Shown piece after piece: positions 46,627 through 58,165 of a stretch of DNA of 64,000 bases. The notes below the pieces were generated by a model that saw only the letters and a program-made list of their open reading frames with translations, searched no databases and had not been told where the DNA came from. Position numbers and translations under genes: made by a program. Source of the stretch: Rhodeus uyekii. Its lineage: Eukaryota; Chordata; Actinopteri; Cypriniformes; Acheilognathidae. The DNA is taken from assembly GCA_037043235.1 (NCBI GenBank), contig JAWRVZ010000132.1, positions 1,445,001-1,509,000 on the forward strand. Direction: 5' to 3'. Position 1 is the first letter of the stretch, and each line of letters starts with the position of its first letter.

Positions 46627-49600
46627 ATAGCTATCATTATAGTTTTGGTGTATATAGGCCTTTATTCGTATTTGAGGTGACATGAGAGCGAGTAAATGAT
46701 GACGGAATGTTTTATTGATGACGGAATGTTTCTTTTCTTTTAAACATTCTCTGGTTGCCTAGCAATACTACATCGCTATCGGAATATCCCAAACTAATTC
46801 ACGTTCCCACAGCAGTTACTAGTTCACCAGTTGTTTTATGCTCTCATGGGACTCATGGGATAGCTTTGATAAAGATATAAGCCTCAGATACAATTCCACA
46901 AGGGAGGTTTGAGCTCTTGAAAGTTCACAAGGATGTAGGAAGGCTCTTTATAGACCTGATAGGTGTGTTTAGATGTGCAGACAGACTCTGCTGGAGTCCC
47001 ATGGGTGAAAGCAGTCTGGGCAGAAGACTGTCTGAGCCCGGAGGCCTTCTTGAAATAGGAGACACATATATTCCGACATCCAGGGTCGACTGCAGCCCAC
47101 TGGCAGGGCACAAACAAATACTAGTGCAGGTCCCGGGTGCACGGAGAGTCATTTCAGGACAGAGCTCAGGAAACCCACAGTTTCAAACAGTTAAGTTGTT
47201 GTTAGACATATCTATTATTCCTTTTGCCCTATTCACAGACAATAGGGAGCTACAAACTACAGGGCTTTCCTTCCATTTTCTACTTCAATATTTCATCCAA
47301 TAGTAACTCTTCTCATATTTGAAAAATCTATAATTAGTAGTGCTATCTGAATCAAGCCTTTAACACGTGTACCGTACGTAGATAATCCGCGCCCTCATAT
47401 AGCCCACGGGTTTTGGGGTTTTGCGGAAAAAATCATTGGCATAACCCGCACCTTTATATAACCCGCACCCATAGATTGATGAACTTTTTTCAAGTTCACA
47501 TTTCAAATTTCGAATGTTGCTCGCATGACGTCAATTATCATCTGTTCAGCTCGGTACACAGTGCTTGTGTGCGAAATTCAAACAATAAGAAAACAAACAC
47601 AAGTCAGAATCAGAACAAAAAGAAAGAGCAGTCTCTCCCGCTGTGCAGCAGCTCGTCCCTTAAGAAGCGATTCTACAGGTGTTGATCATCGGATGAGATG
47701 AGAAGAGCCCGCCCTCATGCAGCACAGCCAATCACGTCTTCTTGCATGATTGACAGGTCAGACAGCCTATCAGCGCCAGCTGTCAGAGTGATAGTACAAG
47801 CACCAGAGACAACAACCCTCGCAAGAAAGAAAAACCCAAAGAAAATACCGCAAAAAAACGTACTGAATGTAACAAATATATTGAAAGATTATTACGTGTA
47901 GAACATGTGTGATATATCCTGCACCCTTATATAACCCGCACCCCCCACTGTAAGGTAAAGAGTAACACTGTAAAGGTGCACTGTGTTTGTAAAATCTGGT
48001 ATAACCCGCGGGTTATATGCAGGAAAATACGGTAATTTGACCAGTTTAATGTGTTAAAAATATTTTACGCGATTGACACAGCATCTGTTTTTTCTGTCAT
48101 CTTTTGGAATCGTTACATTATATGATCACGCTCCTATTCATGCAAATGCCTTTAAACCATTCAAGTGTGATAAGACACAAAAGAGAACGCAGTGCGGTAC
48201 TGGCGCGTGTCTGTGCATCTCCTCTCTGTATGACACACACGCGTGCACACACAGAAGGCCGCTTCAGACAATGCTTGAACGGACAAAATCACACAAAATT
48301 ATGCGAAAAAGCTTAAATGAATGTAAGGATAAGGTAAAATGGGAGGCGTGTCAGATCCAGGTCATGTGCGGCCGGTCTAAAAGGGACAGCAGCCTAATAA
48401 ACCCACTGCTTTCTGTCATTAACGATAATCAAAGAACAAAAGAAAAAGAGAAAATCACTCACTCCTCTTGAGTGAATAACACTTGCAGCTTTAATAAGGA
48501 CTGATCTACATCTAATTTATAATTTATGCAGTGAAGAATGAAGTGTTCGATAAATTCATTAAACTTTTGTAATGTCCTACATGTAAATCTTAAAGCAGAG
48601 TTAAGGTCAAAAACAATGAAAACAGTAACAATCTGAGCCAGTCTGATGGGGGCAATAGAAAAAATTGAGACCTGATATTTGTGACATTTATTATCAATGT
48701 ATAAAGTTTATGTGAAGATTAAGTTCACTTAAACTAAAAGTTGTTATATATTTTTTTAAAGCTTAATAAATGTTCAAATGGATAGCTTTAAATTATACAG
48801 TGATGCCTATAAATAATTAATAGCTAAAACTGAGAAAAAATCAGTAGCAGTATTGGTATCGGTGAAGCCTTCTTTCATAAACCAAAATGACTACTGTCTT
48901 TATGTTGTGTGTACAGTCATTTGAAAATGTGAAAATATAAATAAACATTTTTAATGTTGGGTGTCGCAATTCCAAAAAACAAAAAAAAAGATGTAGAAAA
49001 AAATATATAGGCTAAACAACTATATAACATTTATTGCACAAAACTACCACAGTCAACCAGTATTATGCCTTATGAAATGTACTGTTGAGGACAGTGGTCT
49101 TGTTACAGAAGCAGTAAGAGCAGTGCTTTAAAATGATACATTTAGAGATGCAATTGGAGAGCATTTACCATTCTGACAGTCTAACAACATGGTGTGAGCA
49201 AACTAAAACCCTCTCTGCATTTTTAAATTCATCTCTTTAAAGCAGCATAGCTAAAAATATGGATGATTAGAAGCAAAAAAAAATAGATCAACTAGTCAAC
49301 CATCCCGACCCTTCGCACTTTCATCTCAAAGATTCACAGCTTACGCAATCTCTCCTCTAGTCTGGACACCTCAAATAAAAAAGACAAGACAAATCTCCTG
49401 AGCGCGTCCCCTTGTATTTGCTCGCCCTGCAAGCTATTTGCTCGAACCTTCTGTGGCGCGACTGGATTTTGTCACTAGAGAAGGCCAGGATGTAATTTGA
49501 CACGTACAGTAGGTAGATGAAGGTTCGGGACGGATATGAAAGATTGGTGGGGAGTCCATATTGCAGCTGGATTTCCTGGAGAGGAAAATCTCTCCGATAG

Positions 49601-50352
49601 TGCGCAAGAGGACGAGAAAGAGAAAGCCAGAGCGAGAAAGAGCGGAAAATGACTCGCCTGCTACGACCCCAATTACCACCGAGGAGATCAAAGAGCTCGC
49701 TGCCACTGTGATATTTAAATGATGAGCCTGGATAGGGCCTCGCTTTTCATATCTGCAAATGAAGGAAACCAAGGCCCACCACCACCCTCGTTCGCTGTGT
49801 CTTTGTGCCGTGGTTTGAAAATGCTATATAATGTCTCATTCGCCTACCGACGAATATTAATGACACCAAATGTAGGAGCCTATTTAATAAATTCTTCCAT
49901 TTTTATAGTGCCAAAACATTTTAGAATGTATGATTGCCGTTTAAATGCCTAGACCATATTGTTTACATGCATCTGCATATGATATGATGCATTACAAGGG
50001 GTAAAATGGTACTGTCTCTTTAAGACTATCAGCAGTACAAGTGAAAGTGAAAAAACAGAAAGAACACGACACAGAAGGTACAGACATTTATCACTGAAAT
50101 AAAGCAATATATTGACCTATGCAATGTCCATTCAATGATTTATGCATCTATTTATGTAAAATAATGTCTTGATTCTTTTCTGAGGAAACAAATTAACTGA
50201 TTCATAATCAACGTATGGGATTCATTTGATTTGAATCGATTGACAGATCTGGCGCATATTAAGAAAAGAGTGTCGATAGTAGATCAGATTTTAAAATAAT
50301 CATTGTTCAATTAAAATGTGTTTATATTTGGAAACACAGAATGTGTCAAGCC
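46627..50352. other. Intronic DNA outside the pogo-like element
   Basis: 48040-48480 ends in AAAATCACTCACTCCTCTTG, which also occurs with small changes near 42695 (AAAATCACTCACTGCTCTTG), so both are parts of one dispersed repeat. 49300-49700 is GC-richer and non-repetitive. No exon was recognised. Confidence 0.35.
47372..48032. mobile_element. pogo/Tigger-like non-autonomous element, 661 bp
   Basis: The ends CCGTACGTAGATAATCCGCG and, inverted, CCGTATTTTCCTGCATATAA are flanked by TA on both sides. TATAACCCGCACC-type motifs recur near both ends. The pattern resembles Tigger-group elements I recall. The interior (47475-47640) is shared in inverse orientation with the element 14877-15606. No transposase is encoded. 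Confidence 0.65.
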
Positions 50353-50600
50353 TTAAAGGGATAGTTCACTCAAAAATAAACTGAACACTCGCATGTTGTT
50401 CTAAACCCATATGACTTTCTTTTCTCCATGAAAAACAAGTAGGAGATTTTTTTTTATGTATACTCGGAGATCACAGAGCTATAAACCTGAAAAAAGCACC
50501 ATAAAAGCGTCATAAAAGTAGGGAGTATGAATCATGAACTACATTTCAAATCCTCTGAAACCATATCATAGCTTTCTGTAGGAAACTAAGAGAACAGTAT
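50353..50600 (+). repeat. TTAAAGGGA MITE-family copy, left part
   Basis: It starts TTAAAGGGATAGTTCACTC, with CTCGCATGTTGTTCTAAACC and CATATGACTTTCTTTTC, followed by AAAAGCACCATAAAAGCGTC and CTCTGAAACCATATCATAGC. Related short pieces lie at about 41040-41240, 45440-45500, 46675-46720 and 51465-51525. Confidence 0.6.
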
Positions 50601-50857
50601 CAAATATCAGTAAGCTGGCTCTTTCAAGCCAACTTAAGACCGATTTGTGAACTAGTTAAATGATTCACTGAAACGATTTGATCCAAAAGAATGATTAATT
50701 GAAACAGAAGATTTTCACCAAATAACTACTGGTTATCACATGACTTAGTATAGCACAAGAGTCACACTGGGTCATATAATAATAGTTTATGGTGCTTTTC
50801 TGTAGCGTTTGATGTCCTCTTTCTCCTAATTTCATTCAGGTCGACAGGACTTTTTGA

Positions 50858-51447
50858 GTTATTCCATGTCAACTCAACCAGAGGTCCCCGGTGAAATTAC
50901 AGGGGGTAAAGATGACTTTAGAAAGATGATAGCATCATTATTTTATTTTTACACAGAGATTGGTTCAATCTGCTTACTTTAGCAATCATGGTTGCATTAT
51001 ATGCCAACAGGGACAGTTCAAGATGAGGAAAAGCACTTCTTATTTTATTTTTTTGCCCTAAGTCTGCATGCTCAAGAAGTATTAAAGATCTTTTAATATC
51101 CTTTTAGATTTTTTTAGATTTAATTAACTCAAGAAAGGTTAACGATATCTTGGAATCAGCTTGGGCCAAAAAACAAAGTGTTTTTTCCTATTTTTGAACT
51201 GTCATGTCACCGTTGGGATACAACGCAACGAATATTGCTAAAGTAAAGATTTAACTGTGCCATCTTTCATTTTTATCCCTCTGTAATTTGGCACAAAATC
51301 TCATGCAAAATCATAGCAAATAAACCGCCATTACATTTAATGTCTTGGCTCTCATTACTACTTATATTTGTCTTTCTTCTGAAAAGAAAATGAGCAAAAT
51401 AAAAAATGTGAGCTGGGAAACTTTGGTTGATTTGACATGAAATGACC
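50858..51447. mobile_element. TIR-bounded non-autonomous element, about 590 bp
   Basis: TTATTCCATGTCAACTCAAC on the left is an imperfect inverse of TTGATTTGACATGAAATGA on the right, giving ends about 27 bases long with a few mismatches. The interior is AT-rich and non-coding. The family was not identified. Confidence 0.6.
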
Positions 51448-51529
51448 CTTTTATTCTTGCTTCCACAGAAGAAAGTCCATCCAGGTTCGGAGCGACATAA
51501 GAAAGAGTAAATGATGACAGACTTTCAGC

Positions 51530-54500
51530 CTCTTGATGTTTACTGAAATGCAACACCAACCAGCCCTCCAACGCTCCTCTCTTTTACTGAGTTTTTCTCA
51601 CTTTTAAATTAGCATATGTGGGCAAGGAGACATTTACATTCCATCCTAACAAATCAAGGATAGCAAAACATTTACCCGTCTGTTTCAGCAAAAACCGTAC
51701 CCCGCTGCATTCCTAGGCCAGGTGTGAACATAAAATGCAATTAAATCAATATGAGAACGATGGAGAAAGCACACAAGAGAGAGAGAGTGAGAGAACAAAC
51801 ATCTAAGGCTGTGTGGGGGACCTGGTATTGAATTTCAGATCTGCTGAAAAGCAGGATGTGATATAAATATTGATGAATCAGATGGCTACCTGAGAGACAG
51901 AATAGCTATCTCTTGTTATCCGGATCCGACGTTCCCTTTGTTAACAGTCTGCGTCACCATAGCAACAAGCAATTAAATGGCAGCATGCATTTAAACATCA
52001 GAGACAAGTTGAGATTCATGCTGCCGAACAATAGACGAGAGGGGGAAAAAACGCTGGCTGTGTGTGATTGCTAGGGAAATCGACAAAAATTTCAGGGAGA
52101 CGGAAAAGTTGTAAATTGAGGGTAGACAAAAACAGAGTAAATGCTGGTATACACTCCATGTCTGACAATATCTAAGAGCTTAATGCACATCTAACACGTA
52201 TGTTACATAACAGTGACTTTTTCCATTCATTTTCTCTAGAGGCATTTCAAAAATAACTGTAAAACCTTGAACAAAATGAAAAGACAGCAATGCCTTTAAT
52301 GAAATGATAGGTGTCTGAAATGACTCATGAATTGATTTCAAGCAACTATGCTATGTACATATACATAAACACACTACATATAAATATACATACACACACT
52401 GATGCATTATGGGAGTATTATATGTAGTTTAGTTATATCCAGTGAATTTAGCTATTAAACATGCTTTTAAGATGTTGAAATCTCTACAGAAACGTCGATC
52501 ACCTCTTAACCTCAGATCTCAAGGCAAGTCATTATCACCACAAATCTAATTCTGTTTGAAGGGATTTTTAATTCAAGATCCCTATTGCACTTAGTTTTCA
52601 AAACTATACAGCGGACATATGATTGGTTGAGGTCTTCAGCCCCGTCCAATCAGAAATCACACTACTGAAGGTGCATTAGGAAGCATCTTCATAAATGCAT
52701 CACTTGGAGCCATACGATGTGTCGAGCAGCGCTGACACTGAGAAAATAAAAAGCCTTTAGGGTTCGCTCTGCAGTTATAATCCTATTACTAATGATCTTC
52801 CATTGAAAAAGCAAATTACCCAAGTATGATAGCCTTTGGAGTATGCTAGTGCTAAGCCACGCTTATTACCTGAGACATCAAATATTGCTGGACGGAATCG
52901 GTGATTCATCCTCGCAATTCGCTTTGTGTTAATGGGGGATACTCGGGTTTGCCAAATAAAGAACAGAACGGGCTGAAGCGTTAGTCTCATTATGCTCGAA
53001 GAGGGAGGGGGCGAGAGAGGGCTTTTGATCACCCAGCGAGGCCTACTCCCGCTTTCAGTGCTGGCATTGACATAAAGCAGCATTAGTGATCTTTTGTGCA
53101 CCTAGAAAGGGTTTTAAAAAGATAAAGAGAAGAGGCATGAAAGACTACAAAACAAATGAAACTGAGTAAAAAGGAGAATAGGGCGATCTGTCAGTTATTC
53201 TCTTTAGTGGCTGTTTAGCCGTTTCGGGAACTGACATTTTATCCTTCGCCGGGATAATGATTAGGCTATTATTAGTTGCGTAAAGGGTTTTCTTAAACCA
53301 ATGAGAATGTCAGACACTCAAATATGTGCAAAAGTGTCTTGATTGTTTATTGACTACAGTGATCCCTCGTTTATCGTGGTTAATGTGGACCAGAACCCCC
53401 ACGATAGGTGAAAATCCGCGAAGTAGGATCAGCCAATCAGCTCTCGGGATACATCCACTCGCGCTCTCATTGGTCGATCTCGCGCTGTGAACCAATCACG
53501 TGTCTTGTCTGACTGCCTGTGGGTGTGTCCAAAGCCTCTGAGAGAGTTTCTCTCTTTGTCTGGCATCCTGGGAAACCGTTTCTTGCGCATCACGATGAAG
53601 CAACTCTGCTTTCTGCAGTATGGCTGGCGATATGGCGGTATTTTTATTTTTCGATTAATATTTTTGAAAAATCCGCGATGCACTGAGGACGCGAAACTTG
53701 AACCGTGAAGTGGCGAGGGATTGCTGTATAATGGTTGTTTATTACCAAATTGTTTTTCAATTATCTGGATGATAATATAATAGCTAAAGCTGAGTAATAA
53801 CTAATAATAAACATCCGGAAAACAATATCAATGAAGATTTTTGTCAGTGTATTAGTGGTGGGGAATTTCGTGACTGACTGACTTTATGAGTGAATCACTG
53901 ACTCGTTCAAACACTGTTGATGAAGGAAAGTCATTTAATGAAAGAAAGCATTGAATCGATCACTAAACCAATGCGTGTGCATATACACACACACATATGC
54001 AAACACTAAAACACTCGTAAGGGTTATACCTCAAAATATTGCCTTTGCTAATAACGAAATGTGTCTCAGTATTTGCCATTTCCCTTCCATGACCTGACAG
54101 TCATGTCTCTCCCTCAGTCCGCACAATTGGATCGTTCACACCCTCATGCAGCTTTGATGATTTTCAAAGCTTCACATCTCTCCCTCTTCAGTCTGACAGT
54201 ACAGAAAGCAGTGACTGTGCGTGGAAACAGTCCGGGCTAGTGAGTCGATGCAGGTGGTCATCCTTACCTTTCATCATGTCGCTGTTAGCCCGAGCGGTGA
54301 GGTACAGTGAGAGTGTGATGTTGGGGGTCAGTTTGCATGTCAGCCCAGATCAGATGAGATGGGCTTTGATGTTCGGTGGGGGCCTGAGTCACTCAAGCAG
54401 CTCAGATCCAATTTCTGACCCTGTCCTCGGCACAGGCTCTGGGGTCAAGACTCAAATACCCCTCCGGCCTGCCAGGAGGGAGGGATTCCCATCCCTGCGC

Positions 54501-54949
54501 AAACTCAGGACAACAGCAAATGCCAAGTAAGATTAGAGCTGTTGATATTAACCAGGGCGCACCACAAGGAATTCAAATGTCATATTAGGCGGGAGACTGC
54601 AGGGTCTGATTCATTCATCATGGATACTGACAGATTCACAAGGTTTCGATTCAATATTAACTAATTTGCATGTATATCAGGAACAGAACTTGTTTTCATG
54701 TCAGATTCACTGTTAAAACGGCATTTACTGTTTGCATCCAGTGAGAAAATTGACAGAACTTGAAAGTGAGAGTGTTTCATATATCTGAGATTATTATATG
54801 GCAGGCGCAGAAAAAAATTATGTTTGGTGTAGTTTTGTTTACATATTAACTGAAAACAGCATAGACATCGGTCTTGACATTTAAGAATCAATAGAGATCA
54901 TTAAAATGAGGATTGAGTACTCAATATCGTCAACCCAGGCCTAATGTTC
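51530..54949. other. Intronic DNA outside the 53357 MITE, no gene seen
   Basis: 52780-53110 and 54060-54530 are of balanced composition and non-repetitive. They could be conserved non-coding DNA, but nothing specific can be named. Confidence 0.3.
53357..53726. mobile_element. pogo/Tigger-like MITE, 370 bp, TA target
   Basis: The ends CAGTGATCCCTCGTTTATCG and, inverted, CAGCAATCCCTCGCCACTTC are flanked by TA (53355-53356, 53727-53728). Internal GAAAATCCGCGAAGTAGG and AAAAATCCGCGATGC also pair. The ends match a widespread vertebrate pogo-group terminus I recall. An internal 73-codon frame is not transposase-like. Confidence 0.8.
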
Positions 54950-55760
54950 GGGGTCATAACAGGGACTTGCAAAACAGCTGTCGCGATCATCTCAGATAGG
55001 CAGACGACAGCCGTGGGTAATGCGACCGCGTCGACCAGCCGTCTCTGCCAGATGTGGCATTTCGCAGCGTTCCCGCCAAAATGGCTCCGATAAAGAGTTC
55101 AGTTGTGCGGTCCGGAGAGGATGGGACCTGCATAAATGAGAACGGATGAGCCTGGCAGGCAATTCTCATTCAGCGATGGGCTCGGCCCAATAATGAGGTG
55201 GATCTCAATTATGCCGGCACGACGCTGTGAAATGGACCGAGGTCTCCCACCCCGACGCCTCCGGAGGCCCTTCAAGCCCCCTCATCCAAATTGAACTGAT
55301 GGAGCAGAAAAGCCATTTTGATTTTCGTTCTCACCTCCGAAAACACGGTTTGGCAGTGATAATGCCAGGCTGCCGTGGGCATCTGCCGAGCGCTTGCAAA
55401 GGGGGTCGGTGGGTCCCTATCGGACGTGCCATATAGAGGCGTAATTGGATTTGTGCTGACAGTCTGTTGACACAGACATTATTAATTGGGGTGCCTGGAT
55501 TGACATGCACTTAGATAGCCACATCATAAATGCATGAAACTCAGAGCGATAATTGCGATCGCTCCACTAACTGCGGTGGGCTTGATTAATGATGCCGTCA
55601 TCAGCATATGCCAAAGCTGACCTCACGGTTATTGAGTTAGCAGGCTAATCAGAGAAGAGGTGGGACATCTATGGCTCATTCGCACTCAAAAGCAGCACGA
55701 GAGATTGTTGAGGCTCTTCAAATGGCTCTTATGACCTAATGAATGCAACAGCTACCATTG
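54950..55760. promoter_or_regulatory. Candidate conserved non-coding element (enhancer-like) in cdk18 intron
   Basis: About 800 bases without simple repeats or transposon signatures have balanced composition in an AT-rich intron. They contain several homeodomain-type TAAT cores (CAATAATGAG, TAATTGG near 55442, ATTATTAATTGGG at 55479-55490, CTTGATTAATGATG at 55581-55594), a GCGATCGC palindrome and AGCACGAGAG-type blocks. This texture is typical of vertebrate developmental enhancers, but conservation cannot be measured from one sequence. Confidence 0.3.
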
Positions 55761-56597
55761 AAGTTTTAGGAGTAATAGAAGCAACAAGCAAACAAAGCAC
55801 AGCGGGATCACTAAAACTTATAGGCTTTATTGAGTACAGAGACAGAACTGGAGATTACTGTATGCACCAATGAAGGAAGTGAATCTGTTTAATATGTTCA
55901 GAAGCATTTGCTTGCAATCTCCTGCTTCTATTTTTCCATAAAGTGCACTTTTCCTCACCCAATTCCATCAGATACAAGAACACTGTCAAATATTTATAAC
56001 AAATATTGAATGAACAGACTACAGGACAGTCTCTGAATATCACCTCCATCTACTGAACCAGTCAGACAGAAAATCTTTACAGTGTTGGCAAAATATTCAT
56101 ACTTCCCACATCAGACATCTATAAAAGGCTTCTTTTTCTGGTGTTAGCTATTAAAAAATGAAAAAATGAAAATTGGGAAATTACAAATACTAGCACAGTT
56201 ACTTAAAATCATTAATTATATAAAATAATAATACATTAAGCACAATTAAGCAACATGGTCCAAAAAAAAAGTATATATTTTGTGTGGTCAAATTATGAGA
56301 CAATTAACTAGCACAATTATTTGATAATAATAATTTTAATAAGTATTATTATTAACAAAAACATGCACAATTATTTAAGTATTAAAAAATGATATACAAA
56401 TTGTGTGACCTTGTTTTTGATTCAGAAATATCCATAGTAATTTGTGTTTTGAGAACATTTGAGTGATTTTCTGTTTTGCTGCTATAAAAATATTAGCATA
56501 TAAATGAATATGAATCAAAGATATAAACAGATAACTACGGGTACAGTCATTTATATCTCTAAAAAGCAACTTTAAGGGGTGTGATTGTGTCCTACAG

Positions 56598-56725
56598 GAG
56601 TGGTGCCCAATAGTCTGGGTCTACACAGCCTGCAACCCAGTCCAGTGGCTCCAGACAGCCAGGCTCAATCTCCCACCCAACTGCAGTACCGCAACAAAGT
56701 CCAGCACCGCCGATTCTCCATGGAG
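56598..56725 (+). CDS. cdk18: cdk18 coding exon 2: variable linker and RRFSME motif
   Basis: The acceptor TGTCCTACAG (ends 56597) and donor GTGAGT (56726) bound 128 bases that complete the split codon of the previous exon and run open to phase 0 (residues 40-82). The first 30 or so residues (GVVPNSLGLHSL, then Pro/Ser/Gln-rich) are poorly conserved linker. The end, QHRRFSME, is the conserved CDK16-18 motif containing a second Arg-Arg-X-Ser site. The intron before it is 17 kb. An additional small phase 1-1 exon in that intron cannot be excluded, because this linker looks short beside the mammalian protein. Confidence 0.9.
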
Positions 56726-57039
56726 GTGAGTGCTGTATCATCTCATCCTTCTCCATGCTAAAGCACAGCCAAGCGCTCTTTCCAAAAACTTTGATGTCGA
56801 CCTTGTGATCCTCACAGAACAACACAAGCTCTGCTTGTAATCTTATCTCTGAGTCCTTGCCAGAGGCACAAAAGCCTCGTTATCAAATGCTTTGTCTGTT
56901 TAAGGTGAGCCCAGGTAAAATACAAAAAAGTACTAAAGAGATGGCAGGTTTGTGTCTGACTGCTCTATTACTATGGTAATCACAGTTTTCCCCAAGAGGA
57001 TGCGATGATGGTAAAAAATAAAACCAGATGGTAGGTAAT

Positions 57040-57590
57040 ATTATATTTCAACGCTTTGCGCAAAATGTTTGCATTTCCCATTTTGTTATGGAAGTTACAC
57101 GAGGTGGGAGGAAAAAATATATTACAGTGTTGTAACAAACAAATGCAAAATTTCTCAGGGAATGCAATATTTTGCAAGAGAATGAATACTGTATGTTTCG
57201 GGTGCAATTACAAAGTTACTCGAGGGAACCCAATCATTTTGAGAGAGAACAAAGTTTTTCGGGGGATTTTGAGAGAGAACGCAAAGTTTCTTAGAGGAAC
57301 GCAATACTTTTGAGAGAGAATGCAAAGTTTCTTGGGGATACACCTTTTTTTTGCAACATTTCTCGTGGGAATGCAAGACGTTTGCGAGAGAATGCAAAGT
57401 TTCTTGGCGGAACGCAACTTTTCTCGTAAATCATTTCGGAGGAGAACACAAACTTTTTGGGTGGAACGCAATACTTTTGAGAGAGATTGCAAAGTTTCTT
57501 GAAGGAACGCATCATTTCTTGGCGGAAAGCAATCATTTTGCAGGACAAAACAACATTTCTTTTGCGAGAAAAATATTTTTTTTATCTTAT
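57040..57590. repeat. Degenerate minisatellite (AATGCAAAGTTTCTTGG units)
   Basis: Loose units of about 30-40 bases alternate GAGAGAATGCAAAGTTTCTT with GGGGAACGCAATACTTTT across 500 bases, with much substitution and length variation. Open frames on both strands repeat in phase with the units and resemble no protein. It lies in the intron between cdk18 coding exons 2 and 3. Confidence 0.75.
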
Positions 57591-57631
57591 ATTTTAGCTC
57601 CTTAGGGGGGCTCCATACAGTTTCAGGCAAA

Positions 57632-58165
57632 ATAATGTATTATTCAAGATTCAAGAGTTTTATTAGTCACATACACAGTTATATACAGAATATACAACCG
57701 GCAGTGAAATGTAAACAGGTTTGCTCCATGTAAAGGTGCAAATAACAGTTACAGAAAACACAAGAAATTAAAATAGAAATAGAATAAAAGTACTATATAT
57801 ACATATGTAGAATTATGAATAAATCATGAAATAAATAAGATAAGTGAGACTGTGAAGTGAAGTAAACTGTGGACTATAAAAATAAATACGTGGTTAACAG
57901 AAGTATAATGTGCAAACAGGATTATAAAGAGTTGTTACATAGTAACAACGAGACCATAAAGTGCAGTGCAATATCAGTATGTGATGTTTATACTGAAGTC
58001 AAGTCAAGTGAAGTCACGTGTTGTTAAGTGACAGCGTTCAGGAGTCTGATGGCCTGGGGGAAGAAACTCCTCCTAAGTCTCTCAGTTTTGGCCATCAGGC
58101 TTCGGAAACGCTTACCAGATGGCAGCCGGGAGAAGTGAGGGTTCAAGGATTCGAGGATATACATT
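57632..58165. repeat. Dispersed fish repeat with conserved 3' block
   Basis: TTCAAGAGTTTTATTAGTCA at the left and TTCAGGAGTCTGATGGCCTG, GGAAGAAACTCCTCC and AGATGGCAGCCGGGAGAAG at the right are sequences I recall as parts of one abundant vertebrate/teleost repeat. Class not determined. No reverse-transcriptase frame is present. Confidence 0.55.

Noticed and set aside
57208..57630. 140-codon - strand frame with repeated FVLSQ/SLSKVL-like text
   Set aside because: The apparent protein repeat is the translation of the degenerate minisatellite.
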